A DNA stretch of 39,070 bases from Bacteroides sp. (GCA_023663525.1 JAMPHF010000001.1:766775-805844), one strand, 5' to 3'. Positions 1 to 9,238 are shown, numbered from the stretch's first letter. Notes: generated from the letters alone by a model not told the origin. Numbers and translations: made by a program.

Positions 1-51
1 TAACTAAAAAATCCAGTCACTCTGGCTTAACATTTGTTTTTAAACAGCCTC

Positions 52-1146
52 TTAATGTCTATTCTCAAGGCTAAGGATGACGGTTGCAGTCCAATATAGA
101 GTATTAGCCGACATTTTTGAGATGTGATTGCGCAGGAAATTAGAGAGAGCCTTGCGCTGGTCATCAGTTTCTGCCGGGAATATATTGGTTATGTAGCTTG
201 AGAATTGACCCTGCCCCATATCATCAAGACGCTCAAAATTCTTGTCGCAGAATGCAAGATATGTAGCGTCATCGCTGTCGCGTCTCTTGTCTGCAAACTC
301 AAAGAAGGTCGCAAACTCGTCGGTATATCCATGATCGGCAACCTCCTTCTTGAACTGATTGTAGGATGCGAGCTTTTCAGCATTATCCTTAAGGTCATTC
401 GATGTCAGATATCGCAACGCACCCTCAAGATATGCATCATGGATAATTTTATCAAGCTGCTCACCATGCTCAGAGCCGAACTTGCTGCGGTTGTCAACGA
501 GATAACGCACGCGCGGGTTTCTCAGAGTCCATGCGGAGGTCGTGAACAGACCGATGTTCTCCTTATTCAACCTATCCTCATCGGAAAGTGTGGTGAAGTA
601 TTCGTCAAGTATAGCGACAGCCCTATCTAGGTCCTCCTGGCTACGCGCATTGTCGCGAAGGTTTGAGGTGTAGGCAAGCACGAGCGGGAGATTGCGTTCA
701 CCACTCTCATAACGGGCTGCAACCTTTTCGGGCGACAATTCCAGGTTCTTACACATCTCTACCGATGCGATGAACTCGTCACCTTCCTTCAGACCGGAGA
801 ATGACCCGACAAGTTCACCGTTAGCGTCAACAACGGCAAGAGTCGGATAGGCGCGGACACCGAACTTCTTGGCAAGCTCGACACCTTCGCCCTTCTCTGC
901 GTCAATCTTCAGGCACACGAAGTTTCCATTGAGGTAATCTCCCACAGATTTGGTCGGGAAGACATTTGCAGCCAGTCGCTTGCAAGGACCGCACCAGGTT
1001 GTGAAGAAATCAATGAAGATTTGCTTTCCCTCAGCTTTCGCTGCTGCTTTAGCCTCATCAAAGGTGATGTGGCGGAATTCGGTCTGACCCATCATCGGCA
1101 GTGCTGCGACAACAGCAGTCAGACATGACAAAATCAATTTTTTCAT
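52..1146 (-). CDS. Exported thioredoxin-fold protein
   Basis: 364 aa. A signal peptide (about residues 1-20, ending near MMGQ) is followed directly by a thioredoxin-like domain (about 25-130). The WCGPCK redox motif has cysteines at 52 and 55, and the cis-proline loop is YPT with Pro101. The rest (about 135-364) is helical-looking sequence without a motif I recognise. The protein should act in the periplasm, reducing or isomerising disulfides, or as a redox-linked partner of the neighbouring outer-membrane system. It lies 15 bp downstream of susD on the same strand and is probably the last gene of the fecR-susC-susD operon. Thioredoxin-like proteins beside SusC/SusD pairs are common in Bacteroidales, but their substrates are mostly unknown. 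The fold call is firm; the client is not known. The start is the ATG just before the signal peptide. Confidence 0.85.
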   Translation of the reverse strand: MKKLILSCLTAVVAALPMMGQTEFRHITFDEAKAAAKAEGKQIFIDFFTTWCGPCKRLAANVFPTKSVGDYLNGNFVCLKIDAEKGEGVELAKKFGVRAYPTLAVVDANGELVGSFSGLKEGDEFIASVEMCKNLELSPEKVAARYESGERNLPLVLAYTSNLRDNARSQEDLDRAVAILDEYFTTLSDEDRLNKENIGLFTTSAWTLRNPRVRYLVDNRSKFGSEHGEQLDKIIHDAYLEGALRYLTSNDLKDNAEKLASYNQFKKEVADHGYTDEFATFFEFADKRRDSDDATYLAFCDKNFERLDDMGQGQFSSYITNIFPAETDDQRKALSNFLRNHISKMSANTLYWTATVILSLENRH

Positions 1147-1161
1147 GAAGCTTATGTATGA

Positions 1162-2571
1162 TTAGATGTTTTGTGTCAGTGACGGATTGAAATTGGTGGC
1201 ATTCATCGGGAAAGGATATATCCACAGCTTCGAATTCGGCTTCACAACGGCTGTCCCGTACTCACCGACATTATGGATGACATCCTCAGCATATTCTGGC
1301 TCCGTGTTAAGACGCTTGTTGTCGAAGAAATTCTCGACGGTCATCAAGCATTCCACACGTTTTGCCCGGCGTAGGAGAGTCATGGCCTCCTTCTCGGTGC
1401 TGACGGTGCCCTTGAAAGGCTTATAGTAGTTGGGATGGATGCGGAGTGTACGCACCTTGTCAACCTCACCGAGGCCTTCATCGATGTGACCCGTGCGGAT
1501 GAGCGATTCACCGAGCACATAATACATCTGCTCTGCACGAATTCCCCACACATTCACGCGCGGTGCACCTGAACCGTAGAAACACATGCTGCCGGGAGCT
1601 CCGACAAGGATTTCGTCATAGCCCATCCATTCGTCCGAATTTGAATAGTCTCTCACATAGTCACCCTTCTCATAGAGAGCAAGGAATTCCGGGGTAAGGG
1701 TCTTCCATGACAGCTCCGACATGTTGGTGATATAGTTTGAGAGAATAAACATATAGTTATTGTCATCATTGAAATTAGCCTCCCAGACACCGGTCTCAGC
1801 GATGACCGACCTGTCAGCGATTGTAGGATTGATGGCAATAGCCTTGCGAGCATACTGCGCAGCTTCCTCATAACGCTTCATCTGGAACAGCACTCGGGCG
1901 CGGACTGCATAACCGAAATCTGCCTCAAACCTGAAGGGGTCATTGGTAGGAGTGGTTGAGAGAGCTGCGATAATATCATCGGTACAATCGTTGAGGATAT
2001 GGTCGTAGACCTGCGCTACCGTGAGTTTGGTCTTCTGTTCACCGGAATTAAGGTTATCGACGTAGGCTATACCGCCTGTCTTGTCGGCTGTAGCCTCATC
2101 ATACTGCGCGGCAAAGAGATTGACGGCAAGGAAATGGAACCACGCACGAAGTATACGGCCTTGGGCTATGAAACGTGCCTTCTGATCTTCGTCGCCAACC
2201 GCGTCCGGAAGTTTTGACACGGCGATGTTGCAGTTGCGGATATTCTGATATATCTCGCTGTAACGATAGTCGTTCTCGCAGAGAGCGACGCGGTCCACGC
2301 TCTCGTCGCCAAAAATAAAGGCATACTCCACCGTGAACTTGTTGGCATACACCTCAGCCGGAGTGGAATAGTAGGCAAAGATGTTTCCGTCAAGCATCTC
2401 AAAATCGAAGTCGGAATCGAAGATACGCCATTCCTGATTGAGCATGGCGGCGAGGTCTTCGACAGTGTAAAGTGTGCTCATGCCTCTTGGCACTATGTCG
2501 AGCTTGTCATCGCACGAGCTGAACAGAGACATTGCTCCGAGCAACGCAAACATTATCTTTTTAATTTTCAT
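1162..2571 (-). CDS. SusD/RagB-family surface lipoprotein
   Basis: 469 aa. The N-terminus is a lipoprotein signal with lipobox LFSSC; Cys20 is followed by Asp-Asp, the acidic pattern that sends Bacteroidetes lipoproteins to the cell surface. The family signature is a tetratricopeptide-rich body: 'RGRILRAWFHFLAVNLF' lies near residues 140-155, 'YAVRARVLFQMKRYEEAAQYARKA' is the typical TPR, and the C-terminal third contains the 'LIRTG...EVDKVRTLR' and 'AKRVECLMTVENFFDNKR' motifs. SusD proteins bind the ligand at the surface and form the lid on the SusC barrel. The gene is 39 bp downstream of susC and must be its partner. It is a little shorter than polysaccharide-binding SusD proteins (about 500-550 aa). 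No glycoside hydrolase, lyase or protease is encoded beside it, so the ligand cannot be named. Confidence 0.93.
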   Translation of the reverse strand: MKIKKIMFALLGAMSLFSSCDDKLDIVPRGMSTLYTVEDLAAMLNQEWRIFDSDFDFEMLDGNIFAYYSTPAEVYANKFTVEYAFIFGDESVDRVALCENDYRYSEIYQNIRNCNIAVSKLPDAVGDEDQKARFIAQGRILRAWFHFLAVNLFAAQYDEATADKTGGIAYVDNLNSGEQKTKLTVAQVYDHILNDCTDDIIAALSTTPTNDPFRFEADFGYAVRARVLFQMKRYEEAAQYARKAIAINPTIADRSVIAETGVWEANFNDDNNYMFILSNYITNMSELSWKTLTPEFLALYEKGDYVRDYSNSDEWMGYDEILVGAPGSMCFYGSGAPRVNVWGIRAEQMYYVLGESLIRTGHIDEGLGEVDKVRTLRIHPNYYKPFKGTVSTEKEAMTLLRRAKRVECLMTVENFFDNKRLNTEPEYAEDVIHNVGEYGTAVVKPNSKLWIYPFPMNATNFNPSLTQNI

Positions 2572-2610
2572 ATTCTTCTGTGTTGTTCTATGTATGTGTG
2601 ATACGATTAG

Positions 2611-5600
2611 TTATAGATTGAGCAGAAGGCTCATGGTGTAGGTGGCCGGAGTCTTGAGGGGAAGGCCGTTAACGGGACGGGTAGCTTCGGGATCCCATCC
2701 ACGGCTGTTGCGCACCCATGTGCCCACGTTGTCAACCTGGAATCGCAGACGAAGGTCGTTCAGACCGAGCTTGCGGATGAGTTTGCGCTCGAAGTCGTAA
2801 GAGAGGGTTATCGAGCGGAGCTTCAGATAGTTCGCGCTCTCGATGTTGCGATAGTCCGATGAGCCGATTGTGGCCGTGTTGGAGTTGAGATACTTGGTGG
2901 CATAGCCGTTGGGGAGCGTACCCTCAACACCGTTCCAATAGTCGAGAGCCGATGCAGGGGTATTGGCTGCATAGCCGGCAGAACCGCCATAGAATGTGCT
3001 CCATACGCGCGGATCGGTGTTCATGACATGACCGCCGTAGAAATGCATCATGGCAGACAGCGAGAAACCTTGCCAACGTACTTCAGGCATGATACCGCCT
3101 GTCCAGACGGGAGTATATGTGCCCATATAGACGCAGTCCTCAATCGTGAAGTCGGCTGAGCCGAGCGATGTGTTGTGTACCTCACCGTTGTGGTCACGCC
3201 ATGTGCCGAACAGCACACCGTCGATTTCCTGGAATCCTGCATAGTCGACCATCACACAAGTGTTGAGCGGGTAGCCCTGTTTGAGCGACATTGAACGGAA
3301 CTCCGAGCCGGTGTTGGGATGGAAATATACCTTCTTGACCTTATTGTGGTTATATCCGAAAGTCACACCGAGGTCTACTGCAACCTCACGGCGTGAACGA
3401 GCCTGGAGGATGCGTCCGTTGAGCTGGAGTTCGAAACCTGTGTTGAGCATCTCACCGGCATTGAGCAGAAGGTTGTCAGGCCATCCGGTCGTGACATCGA
3501 CACCGACATCTGTCAACAGGTCTGAGCCAAACTTACGGTATGCGTCGATTGATCCATTGAGTCTGTAGCCGAACAAAGCGAAGTCGAGACCGGCATTCCA
3601 TGTGGAGGTCTTCTCCCAGCGGAGCTGATCGTTAGGAGCCTGCGTCACATTGCCATAGTTGCCACCGTTGAAACGGTTCGGCTTCATGGTTGCGACCATA
3701 TAGGATGTAGCATTCGGGTCGATGTTACCGGTCAGACCGTAAGACACACGCAGCTTCAACGCGTCGAGCCATGTGAGGGACTGGAGAAACTTCTCATTGT
3801 GGGCATTCCATGACCCGCCGACTGACCAGAGAGGACGTCCGCGGAATTTCGGGTCAGTACCGAAAAGGTCGGTCTTGTCGACACGGTATGAACCGAACAC
3901 ACTGTAACGTGAGTCATAAACGTAGCTGCCGGTGAAGTAATATGAATAGTAGCGGTGGAGAGTTTCGCTTGTCCCGAACATTCCCTGCGCATAGAGACCT
4001 GACGGCGGCACTTCCGCACCGAGAATGCCCTGCTGGCCGAAGCCATTGATGAACTCCCAATCGGCGAAGACGTTCTGATTGGTCATGGTCTGATGGTCAT
4101 AGCCAAGCAGATAGGTTGAGTTGGTATTAGTCCTGCTCTGACGGAACTCAAAACCTGCAACGACACTGACATCATGCTTCTCCGCGAAATTGCGGGTGAA
4201 ATCCGTCTGCGCACGGAAGGTGTAGAAACGTGCATGGCTGTTGTAGGTCGAAAGCATTCCGCCGTCAGGCACATGGTGGACGGTCGGAGTCACGCGCTCA
4301 ACACGATGCTTGACCATCTTATTGCCATTCGCATCCTCAAAGAATTCATACGTGTTCGGGTCATAATAGCTGTACGAATCATCGTAGGCTCCGGGATTCA
4401 TGATGAAATCCATTACATCAATGTCCGTATCCTCCCAGAATGAGGTCACGCCACCCGTTGTGTAGCGATTGTAAATATCGCGGGCATAGTAGCTGCTGGT
4501 CATGTATTCCGTCTCGGACTGCGAGGTGATATCCTCATGCTGATACATAAGCGAAGCATTCCACCCCTTGACCGGGATGTGGAAAAGTGCATGAGCATAG
4601 GCGCGGATATTGGTTGATGTATATCTGTTCTTGTTCAGGCCAATCTCGTTGAGGAGGTTGAACGAATGGTCCTTCAGACCGAAATCAGGATTGCTAAAGA
4701 CGGGATCATCGAGAAGCGCATCGGCCTCCATGCGGGCAAGCGTACCATCGGCATTATACATGCTCTGATATGGACGGAACGAGTTGATGTCGCTGTAAGC
4801 ATCGACAGCATTGCGCTTCGTGCGGTTCTGCATCACGTTGACAGAGAATGAGAGGTCAAGCCACTTGGCGGCCTTCAGGTCGCCCTTGTAGCGGAACTGG
4901 AATGAACGGTCGCTCTCCTTCTTCATTCCGAGATTGCTGTCGGCATAGTTGAAGGTGAAACTTGATGCAAGAATCTTGCCCTGATTACGCAGAGAGAGAT
5001 TGTAGCGTTGCTCAACCGTGGCACGCTGGGTAGCGTTCTGCCACTCCTTACGGTAGTCATTGTTAGCCCACTGATCGAATGTAGCGTTCATCTGTTCGGT
5101 GGAGATGCCGCCCTGATAGTTGTCGATGAGCATACGGGTCACAGGCGAAATGCCGTAACGCTTTTCGTTGTTATACTGGCTGAGAAGCGATTGCAACTGA
5201 TCAGTGTCATTGTCGAGCATACCCTGCCAGTTGAGTTTCTCAAGCTGTATGAGCTGAGCGGCATTGGCCCATCCGGCCTTTGAATAGTCGTATTTGCCCG
5301 TGATGGAGAGGTCAGCGTTGAAATCGATTGAAAGCTTCTCTCTGTCGGCCTGCTTTGTGGTGATGACGATCACACCATTTGACGCACGTGCACCATAGAT
5401 TGATGCGGCCGAGGCATCCTTGAGGACAGTCACTGACTGGATATCGTAGTTGTTGACCGTCTCGATGCCGCCTTCAATCGGGAGCCCGTCGACTACGACG
5501 AGGGGAGCGGAAGATGCCTGGAAGGTCCCGACACCACGGATGACGATGTCATTCTCGCCGGTGGCATACTTGTTTCTGTTTTTGACAAGACCGGGGATGT

Positions 5601-6297
5601 TACCCTCGAGACTTGAGGCAACGTCGGAGTTATGACGCTTGTTGAGCTCATCGCCGGTGATGATTGTATAGGAGCCGGTTGCGTTCTCACGCTTGATGTT
5701 CTGATAGCCGGTCACCACAACCTCATCCATTGTCGAGACGTTTGTCTCAAGGATAATCTTCATGGGCTTCGTGACATTCTCCGGGTTGAGGCGCACGGTG
5801 CGCGGATACATGCCGACGTATGACACCACGAGCTCAGGCTCGGTATGGTTTATGATAATTGAGAAATTACCGTCGATATCCGCACTGACACCGTAATGAG
5901 TGCCCTTGAGCATCACGGTCGCGCCGGGGAGGGGCTCGCCGCTGGAGTCGACCACCGTACCCTGGAGGACTCCGTTCATCGCGTAGGGAGTCTTGTCTGG
6001 TTGGGAGAGTGACACTGTTTTGTCGACAACCTTGTAGGAAAGGTCAAGTTGCTGCCTGATGGTAGCTTCAAGTAATTCATCCAGCGTGACGTTGTTGAAT
6101 GAACCTGAGACAGTGTTTGCGTTATCCTTCAGGAGCGATTTGTGGTAGACGAAATCACACCCCGTGCTCTTTTTGAGAATCTGGATAGCGTCTTCAGCGG
6201 TTGCCTTGTAGAATGATGCGTTGTACTTTGTCTCGGCCATGACCGGAATCTGTACGAATAGAATCATCGCAAGCAACCAAAGGAGTCTTGGTTTCAT
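2611..6297 (-). CDS. SusC/RagA-family TonB-dependent outer-membrane transporter with STN signalling domain
   Basis: 1228 aa. The order is signal peptide (1-21), STN secretin/TonB N-terminal domain (about 25-98), CarboxypepD_reg-like domain (about 112-185, 'GTVVDSSGEPLPGATV'), TonB box-like segment (MDEVVVTGYQ, about 190-200), plug (about 205-315, containing VVDGLPIEGG and ASAASIYGARASNGVI), then a 22-strand-type barrel to the C-terminal TMSLLLNL. It imports a ligand handed over by SusD, using TonB energy. The STN domain is absent from plain SusC proteins; in the FecA and PUL paradigm it contacts the periplasmic part of a FecR anti-sigma factor, and a fecR gene lies just upstream (82-bp gap). 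Expression is therefore probably under the divergent ECF sigma factor. The substrate is unknown; glycan, peptide or chelate are all possible. Confidence 0.95.
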   Translation of the reverse strand: MKPRLLWLLAMILFVQIPVMAETKYNASFYKATAEDAIQILKKSTGCDFVYHKSLLKDNANTVSGSFNNVTLDELLEATIRQQLDLSYKVVDKTVSLSQPDKTPYAMNGVLQGTVVDSSGEPLPGATVMLKGTHYGVSADIDGNFSIIINHTEPELVVSYVGMYPRTVRLNPENVTKPMKIILETNVSTMDEVVVTGYQNIKRENATGSYTIITGDELNKRHNSDVASSLEGNIPGLVKNRNKYATGENDIVIRGVGTFQASSAPLVVVDGLPIEGGIETVNNYDIQSVTVLKDASAASIYGARASNGVIVITTKQADREKLSIDFNADLSITGKYDYSKAGWANAAQLIQLEKLNWQGMLDNDTDQLQSLLSQYNNEKRYGISPVTRMLIDNYQGGISTEQMNATFDQWANNDYRKEWQNATQRATVEQRYNLSLRNQGKILASSFTFNYADSNLGMKKESDRSFQFRYKGDLKAAKWLDLSFSVNVMQNRTKRNAVDAYSDINSFRPYQSMYNADGTLARMEADALLDDPVFSNPDFGLKDHSFNLLNEIGLNKNRYTSTNIRAYAHALFHIPVKGWNASLMYQHEDITSQSETEYMTSSYYARDIYNRYTTGGVTSFWEDTDIDVMDFIMNPGAYDDSYSYYDPNTYEFFEDANGNKMVKHRVERVTPTVHHVPDGGMLSTYNSHARFYTFRAQTDFTRNFAEKHDVSVVAGFEFRQSRTNTNSTYLLGYDHQTMTNQNVFADWEFINGFGQQGILGAEVPPSGLYAQGMFGTSETLHRYYSYYFTGSYVYDSRYSVFGSYRVDKTDLFGTDPKFRGRPLWSVGGSWNAHNEKFLQSLTWLDALKLRVSYGLTGNIDPNATSYMVATMKPNRFNGGNYGNVTQAPNDQLRWEKTSTWNAGLDFALFGYRLNGSIDAYRKFGSDLLTDVGVDVTTGWPDNLLLNAGEMLNTGFELQLNGRILQARSRREVAVDLGVTFGYNHNKVKKVYFHPNTGSEFRSMSLKQGYPLNTCVMVDYAGFQEIDGVLFGTWRDHNGEVHNTSLGSADFTIEDCVYMGTYTPVWTGGIMPEVRWQGFSLSAMMHFYGGHVMNTDPRVWSTFYGGSAGYAANTPASALDYWNGVEGTLPNGYATKYLNSNTATIGSSDYRNIESANYLKLRSITLSYDFERKLIRKLGLNDLRLRFQVDNVGTWVRNSRGWDPEATRPVNGLPLKTPATYTMSLLLNL

Positions 6298-6379
6298 AAG
6301 CGAAATTGTGATTTGATTGGTAAAAAAAATTAAAAAATTACTATGTTGTGTTTATGTTAACTATCTGTCTTCGCTAAGT

Positions 6380-7555
6380 TCATGATGATTGTCGGGAGGG
6401 CGAGATGAGGATCTTGTTGTCGGCCGTCACCGTAAACCGTATGTCGCCGCAATTCTCAAGAATCTGTATGGCGGTGCGGAAATCGGCATAGCGTGGCGTA
6501 CTGCCCATGAACACACGTGTCCGCAACGAATCGTCAGAGAACTCATACTCGAAATTATACCACCGGCTGAGATCACGCATGATAGCCTCCAGCGGCTGCT
6601 CCTCGAAGACAAACCGACCATATCGCCACCCGGTGATGACCTCCGGATTGACCACCCTCATGTATACCTTATTGTCAGAATGGTCAAACACAGCTTGATG
6701 TGAAGGCGACATCCTCACCTCTCCGCCATCGCCGGCCGAAGGGAAGAGTGCGATCGAGCCGGATTCAAGAGTCGTGTAACTGTTATCCTCGTCGGGATAT
6801 GCCCGGATATTGAACGTCGTACCGTAGACACGGATAATTTGCCCACCGCTCTCGACATAGAAGGGTCGCTCCGTGTCCTTTCTGACTGCGAAATATGCCT
6901 CACCGACAATCTCGACACGTCTCTCATCCGGACCGAATGTCGAAGGATAGCGGAGCTGTGACTCCGAGTTGAGCCAGACCTCCGTACTGTCCTCGAGCAC
7001 AATCTTGAACTCACCTCCACGCGGGACATCGAGGCAGAGCTGCTCAGGATTGACACCGTAAGCAGTTCCGTCAGCAGCACCGTCGACAAAAAGCTCATCA
7101 GATTCCATGCCTGAATCCTCAGCCGACAACCTGACCTGCTTTCCGTCGGGATTCGACAGGATGGCCATGGTCTTGCCCGGCTTTATGTCATTTATGTCCA
7201 TGACGGCAGCCACGTCGGACGGCACTTCCACTGCCATGTCGGACGGTGAACGGAAGAACCATAGACACAGACCGGCAAGCACCGCCACACAGGCAGCCAC
7301 CTCCAGCACACATCGGCGCAACGTGCGCGAACGCATCCGGTCGACACGGCTCTGCATGTCGGCACACGGACGCGCGGGGTCGATGATTCTCATCGCTTCA
7401 TAGTCACGCCTGAGCGACACAGGGTCGGTCAGTTGCTCCGTCAGACTGCGCAAATGAGGCGAGTCGCCGACAAGCTGCTCGAGCTCTGCCCGCTCGCTGT
7501 CAATGATGTCACCGGTTATAGTCTTGTATATTAGTTCACTTATTCTCGATTCCAT
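6380..7555 (-). CDS. FecR-family anti-sigma factor
   Basis: 391 aa from the ATG (MESRISEL). The frame stays open to a TTG at 7594, but the ATG at 7555 is preceded by the usual A-rich stretch and gives a normal start for this family. A cytoplasmic N-terminal region (about 1-80) that should bind the sigma factor is followed by one membrane segment (about 82-101, VAACVAVLAGLCLWFF). The periplasmic FecR domain comes next (about 175-272, PRGGEFKIVLEDSTEVWLN), then a C-terminal DUF4974-type domain (about 317-387, ITGWRYGRFVFEEQPLEAIM). It lies between the sigma gene (divergent) and susC (downstream, same strand), so it should relay ligand occupancy of SusC across the inner membrane to the sigma factor. 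Fusion of both jobs to a single SusC/SusD pair is standard for such loci. Confidence 0.93.
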   Translation of the reverse strand: MESRISELIYKTITGDIIDSERAELEQLVGDSPHLRSLTEQLTDPVSLRRDYEAMRIIDPARPCADMQSRVDRMRSRTLRRCVLEVAACVAVLAGLCLWFFRSPSDMAVEVPSDVAAVMDINDIKPGKTMAILSNPDGKQVRLSAEDSGMESDELFVDGAADGTAYGVNPEQLCLDVPRGGEFKIVLEDSTEVWLNSESQLRYPSTFGPDERRVEIVGEAYFAVRKDTERPFYVESGGQIIRVYGTTFNIRAYPDEDNSYTTLESGSIALFPSAGDGGEVRMSPSHQAVFDHSDNKVYMRVVNPEVITGWRYGRFVFEEQPLEAIMRDLSRWYNFEYEFSDDSLRTRVFMGSTPRYADFRTAIQILENCGDIRFTVTADNKILISPSRQSS

Positions 7556-7673
7556 AGTGTGAAGTATGGAGGTTATTTTTAAGCCTTTTATCAATAATAT
7601 GCAATCCTATCGGTTTCGGCTACCAAAAATCAATATTTTTTACTAAAAAAGTGTTTTAGACAAATATTTTACA

Positions 7674-7681
7674 TACATTTG
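7674..7681 (+). promoter_or_regulatory. Bacteroidetes-type -7 box upstream of the ECF sigma gene
   Basis: TACATTTG fits TAnnTTTG exactly and lies 20 bp before the sigma-factor ATG at 7702, giving a very short leader. The region further upstream is AT-rich, but I see no clean TTTG -33 element at the usual 19-21 bp spacing. Confidence 0.5.
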
Positions 7682-7701
7682 TATCAAATTCGCATTGGCT
7701 G

Positions 7702-8283
7702 ATGATCGACTACACCTATATATATGGCAGCTTCATGAAAGGGGACATGACACCACTCTACACCTATATGTATCGTGGTCTGATGCTGTATGCCATACGG
7801 ATTTTAGGTGACGATGTAGCCTACGTGGCCGAAGACTGCGTCCAGGATGCGATAATGAACACATACATCAACCGAGGGACTCTCGACTCCGTCGGCCATT
7901 GGAAATCATACATCCTGACATGTGTCCACAACAGTGCCGTGATGATTCTGCGAAAGAGAAACGCCACGTCAAACTATCTGAACGAACTTGAGCACACTGA
8001 CACGCAAGCCGAACTGATGGTCGCAACAATCCGACAGGAGACACTCGACACTCTCTATGCTGCAATCGACTCGCTCCCTGACAAGTATCGCGAAATGTTC
8101 GATCTGAGCTTTGAACAAGGACTAAAGAACCGTGAGATTGCCGAAATGCTCAATATCGCCGAGGGGACTGTCAAAAAACGCAAATCACACCTGCTGGATC
8201 TACTCAGAAAAGCCGTCGGCCTATCGACTGATGATGAGCTGATGCTCATCATCATGCTTTCAACTCTGTCAGCACGTGCATGA
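7702..8283 (+). CDS. ECF sigma factor (RNA polymerase sigma-70 family, Bacteroidetes type)
   Basis: 193 aa. Sigma region 2 spans about residues 18-87 (DDVAYVAEDCVQDAIMNTY, then WKSYILTCVHNSAVMILRKR). Region 4 spans about 113-173 (IDSLPDKYREMFDLSFEQG, LKNREIAEMLNIAEGTVKKR), a helix-turn-helix of the -35-binding type. The sigma-3 region is absent, as expected for an ECF factor. It is divergent from fecR, separated by about 146 bp from the FecR ATG, so sigma and anti-sigma are controlled from one intergenic region. The expected target is the fecR-susC-susD-thioredoxin operon. A C-terminal extension after region 4 (about 20 residues, ending in LMLIIMLSTLSARA) is hydrophobic and slightly unusual. 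Confidence 0.95.
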   Translation: MIDYTYIYGSFMKGDMTPLYTYMYRGLMLYAIRILGDDVAYVAEDCVQDAIMNTYINRGTLDSVGHWKSYILTCVHNSAVMILRKRNATSNYLNELEHTDTQAELMVATIRQETLDTLYAAIDSLPDKYREMFDLSFEQGLKNREIAEMLNIAEGTVKKRKSHLLDLLRKAVGLSTDDELMLIIMLSTLSARA

Positions 8284-8293
8284 CAAACACACC

Positions 8294-8332
8294 AATCCCC
8301 ATGACTGCTACATGACGGCAGGCATGGGGATT
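8294..8332 (+). terminator. Hairpin downstream of the ECF sigma gene
   Basis: The arms AATCCCCATG and CATGGGGATT, extended inward by CTGC/GCAG with one mismatch, form a strong stem 10 bp after the sigma stop codon. There is no T-tract, so this may be a 3' stabilising hairpin or a factor-dependent stop. Confidence 0.45.
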
Positions 8333-8369
8333 ATAGTCTGAACAATATGTATATGCGCATTTATGTCGC

Positions 8370-8448
8370 AGGGACACGCCTTTGGCATGTTATATGTCAC
8401 GTCTATACAATAGCCGATCAATCAAAAACATGCCAAAGGCTTGTCCCT
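8370..8448. repeat. REP-like inverted repeat pair
   Basis: An arm reading AGGGACACGCCTTTGGCATG (8370-8389) is repeated in inverted orientation at 8429-8448 with two mismatches. Each arm is itself an imperfect palindrome (CGCC...GGC). Two head-to-head palindromic units separated by about 38 bp resemble BIME/REP elements. The element lies in a gene-free stretch. Confidence 0.6.
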
Positions 8449-8484
8449 ACATTCATTGATAAAAAATTGATGTGGCTCTTTTTT

Positions 8485-8655
8485 TCATCGTACCTTAATT
8501 CGGCTGACTTGTTTACTGATTTTCTCCACCTCGTTGAGTGTCATCAGTGCAGCGGCGAGAGTTGCAAGCTGAAGGGTAGCGTGAAGCACACAGTGGAGCA
8601 CTTTGTGGCGATTGCAGGAAGCGGCATCCTGCCCGTGGCGTTTGAAAATTTCCAT
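8485..8655 (-). CDS. Possible 56-aa membrane-associated small protein
   Basis: The minus strand has ATG at 8655 and TGA at 8485-8487, with no stop between. The product starts MEIFKRHGQDAASCNRHK, followed by a hydrophobic run (about 19-38, VLHCVLHATLQLATLAAALM). It ends in a charged amphipathic tail (LNEVEKISKQVSRIKVR). This basic head, single membrane-like helix and coil-like tail is a sensible layout for a small membrane protein. The start is preceded by an A-rich stretch typical of Bacteroidetes leaders. I do not recognise a family. The opposite strand is also open here, but that frame runs through the REP repeat and the hairpin of the first array copy, so the minus frame is the better candidate. 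Confidence 0.45.
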   Translation of the reverse strand: MEIFKRHGQDAASCNRHKVLHCVLHATLQLATLAAALMTLNEVEKISKQVSRIKVR

Positions 8656-8816
8656 AGTTTGATATTTTTTAGTATTCTGATTTATTGGGATGATATGCGG
8701 AGTACACCGGCACTCCTTCTATCAGAACACACGACAAGTTTTTTCTGTTCGCTCATCCCCGACAAACATTCCTCCCAAATCGGCATGTCATGTACAGAAC
8801 TAATGAGACACACTCT

Positions 8817-8888
8817 AAAAATACTGCAGGGCTGTCATCGCGACAGCCCTGCAATATTTTTAACCTTAAATCTAATACCATGAAAACA
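8817..8888 (-). ncRNA. Candidate small RNA, copy A of a three-copy hairpin array
   Basis: On the minus strand a TATATTTG -7-type box (8894-8901) is followed by a conserved block (GTGTTTTCATGGTATTAGAT, then TTAAGGTTAA). A 20-bp-arm hairpin (8817-8861) with core GGGCTGTC-GCGAT-GACAGCCC ends in TTTTT. The only imperfect pair is G-U on the minus strand but C-A on the plus strand, which favours the minus strand as the RNA. Predicted length is about 70 nt. No convincing -33 TTTG is present. Start and end are inferred. Confidence 0.42.
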
Positions 8889-9027
8889 CAGTGCAAATAT
8901 AGTAACTTGTCTTTATAACATCACTCCGGACGATATGGTTCACCCGAATGTGGATTTTTTCCAAAAAATTTTTCAATCCTCATTTATCGCATATATATCA
9001 GACCTCGGGAACACATTGTATCATATA

Positions 9028-9095
9028 CAACAAAGGGGCTGTCATCGCGACAGCCCTCTTTATTCTTTAACCTTAAATCTAATACCATGAAAACA
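9028..9095 (-). ncRNA. Candidate small RNA, copy B of the array
   Basis: The -7-type box is identical to copy A (9101-9108), as is most of the block between box and hairpin. The core hairpin GGGCTGTC-GCGAT-GACAGCCC is at 9036-9056. The outer stem differs from copies A and C and is shorter, and the minus-strand T-run is weak (TTTGTTG). About 60 bp upstream of the box (9126-9181) also match copy A (8919-8973) almost exactly. Confidence 0.42.
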
Positions 9096-9238
9096 CAGTG
9101 CAAATATAGTAACTTGTCTTTATAACATCGCTCCGGACGATATGGTTCACCCGAATGTGGATTTTTTCCAAAAAAATTTTCAGTCACTACCATCAGTACG
9201 AACATTATCATCATCCCTTACTTAATCAATATCCACGG

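Noticed and set aside
8347..8883. 178-codon plus-strand ORF
   Set aside because: It runs through the REP-like inverted repeat and the array copy A hairpin, has an odd composition and no motif. The minus-strand 56-codon ORF inside it is more protein-like.
8984..9214. 76-codon minus-strand ORF
   Set aside because: It crosses array copy B, including the hairpin and promoter-like box; the repeat explains the sequence better than a protein.
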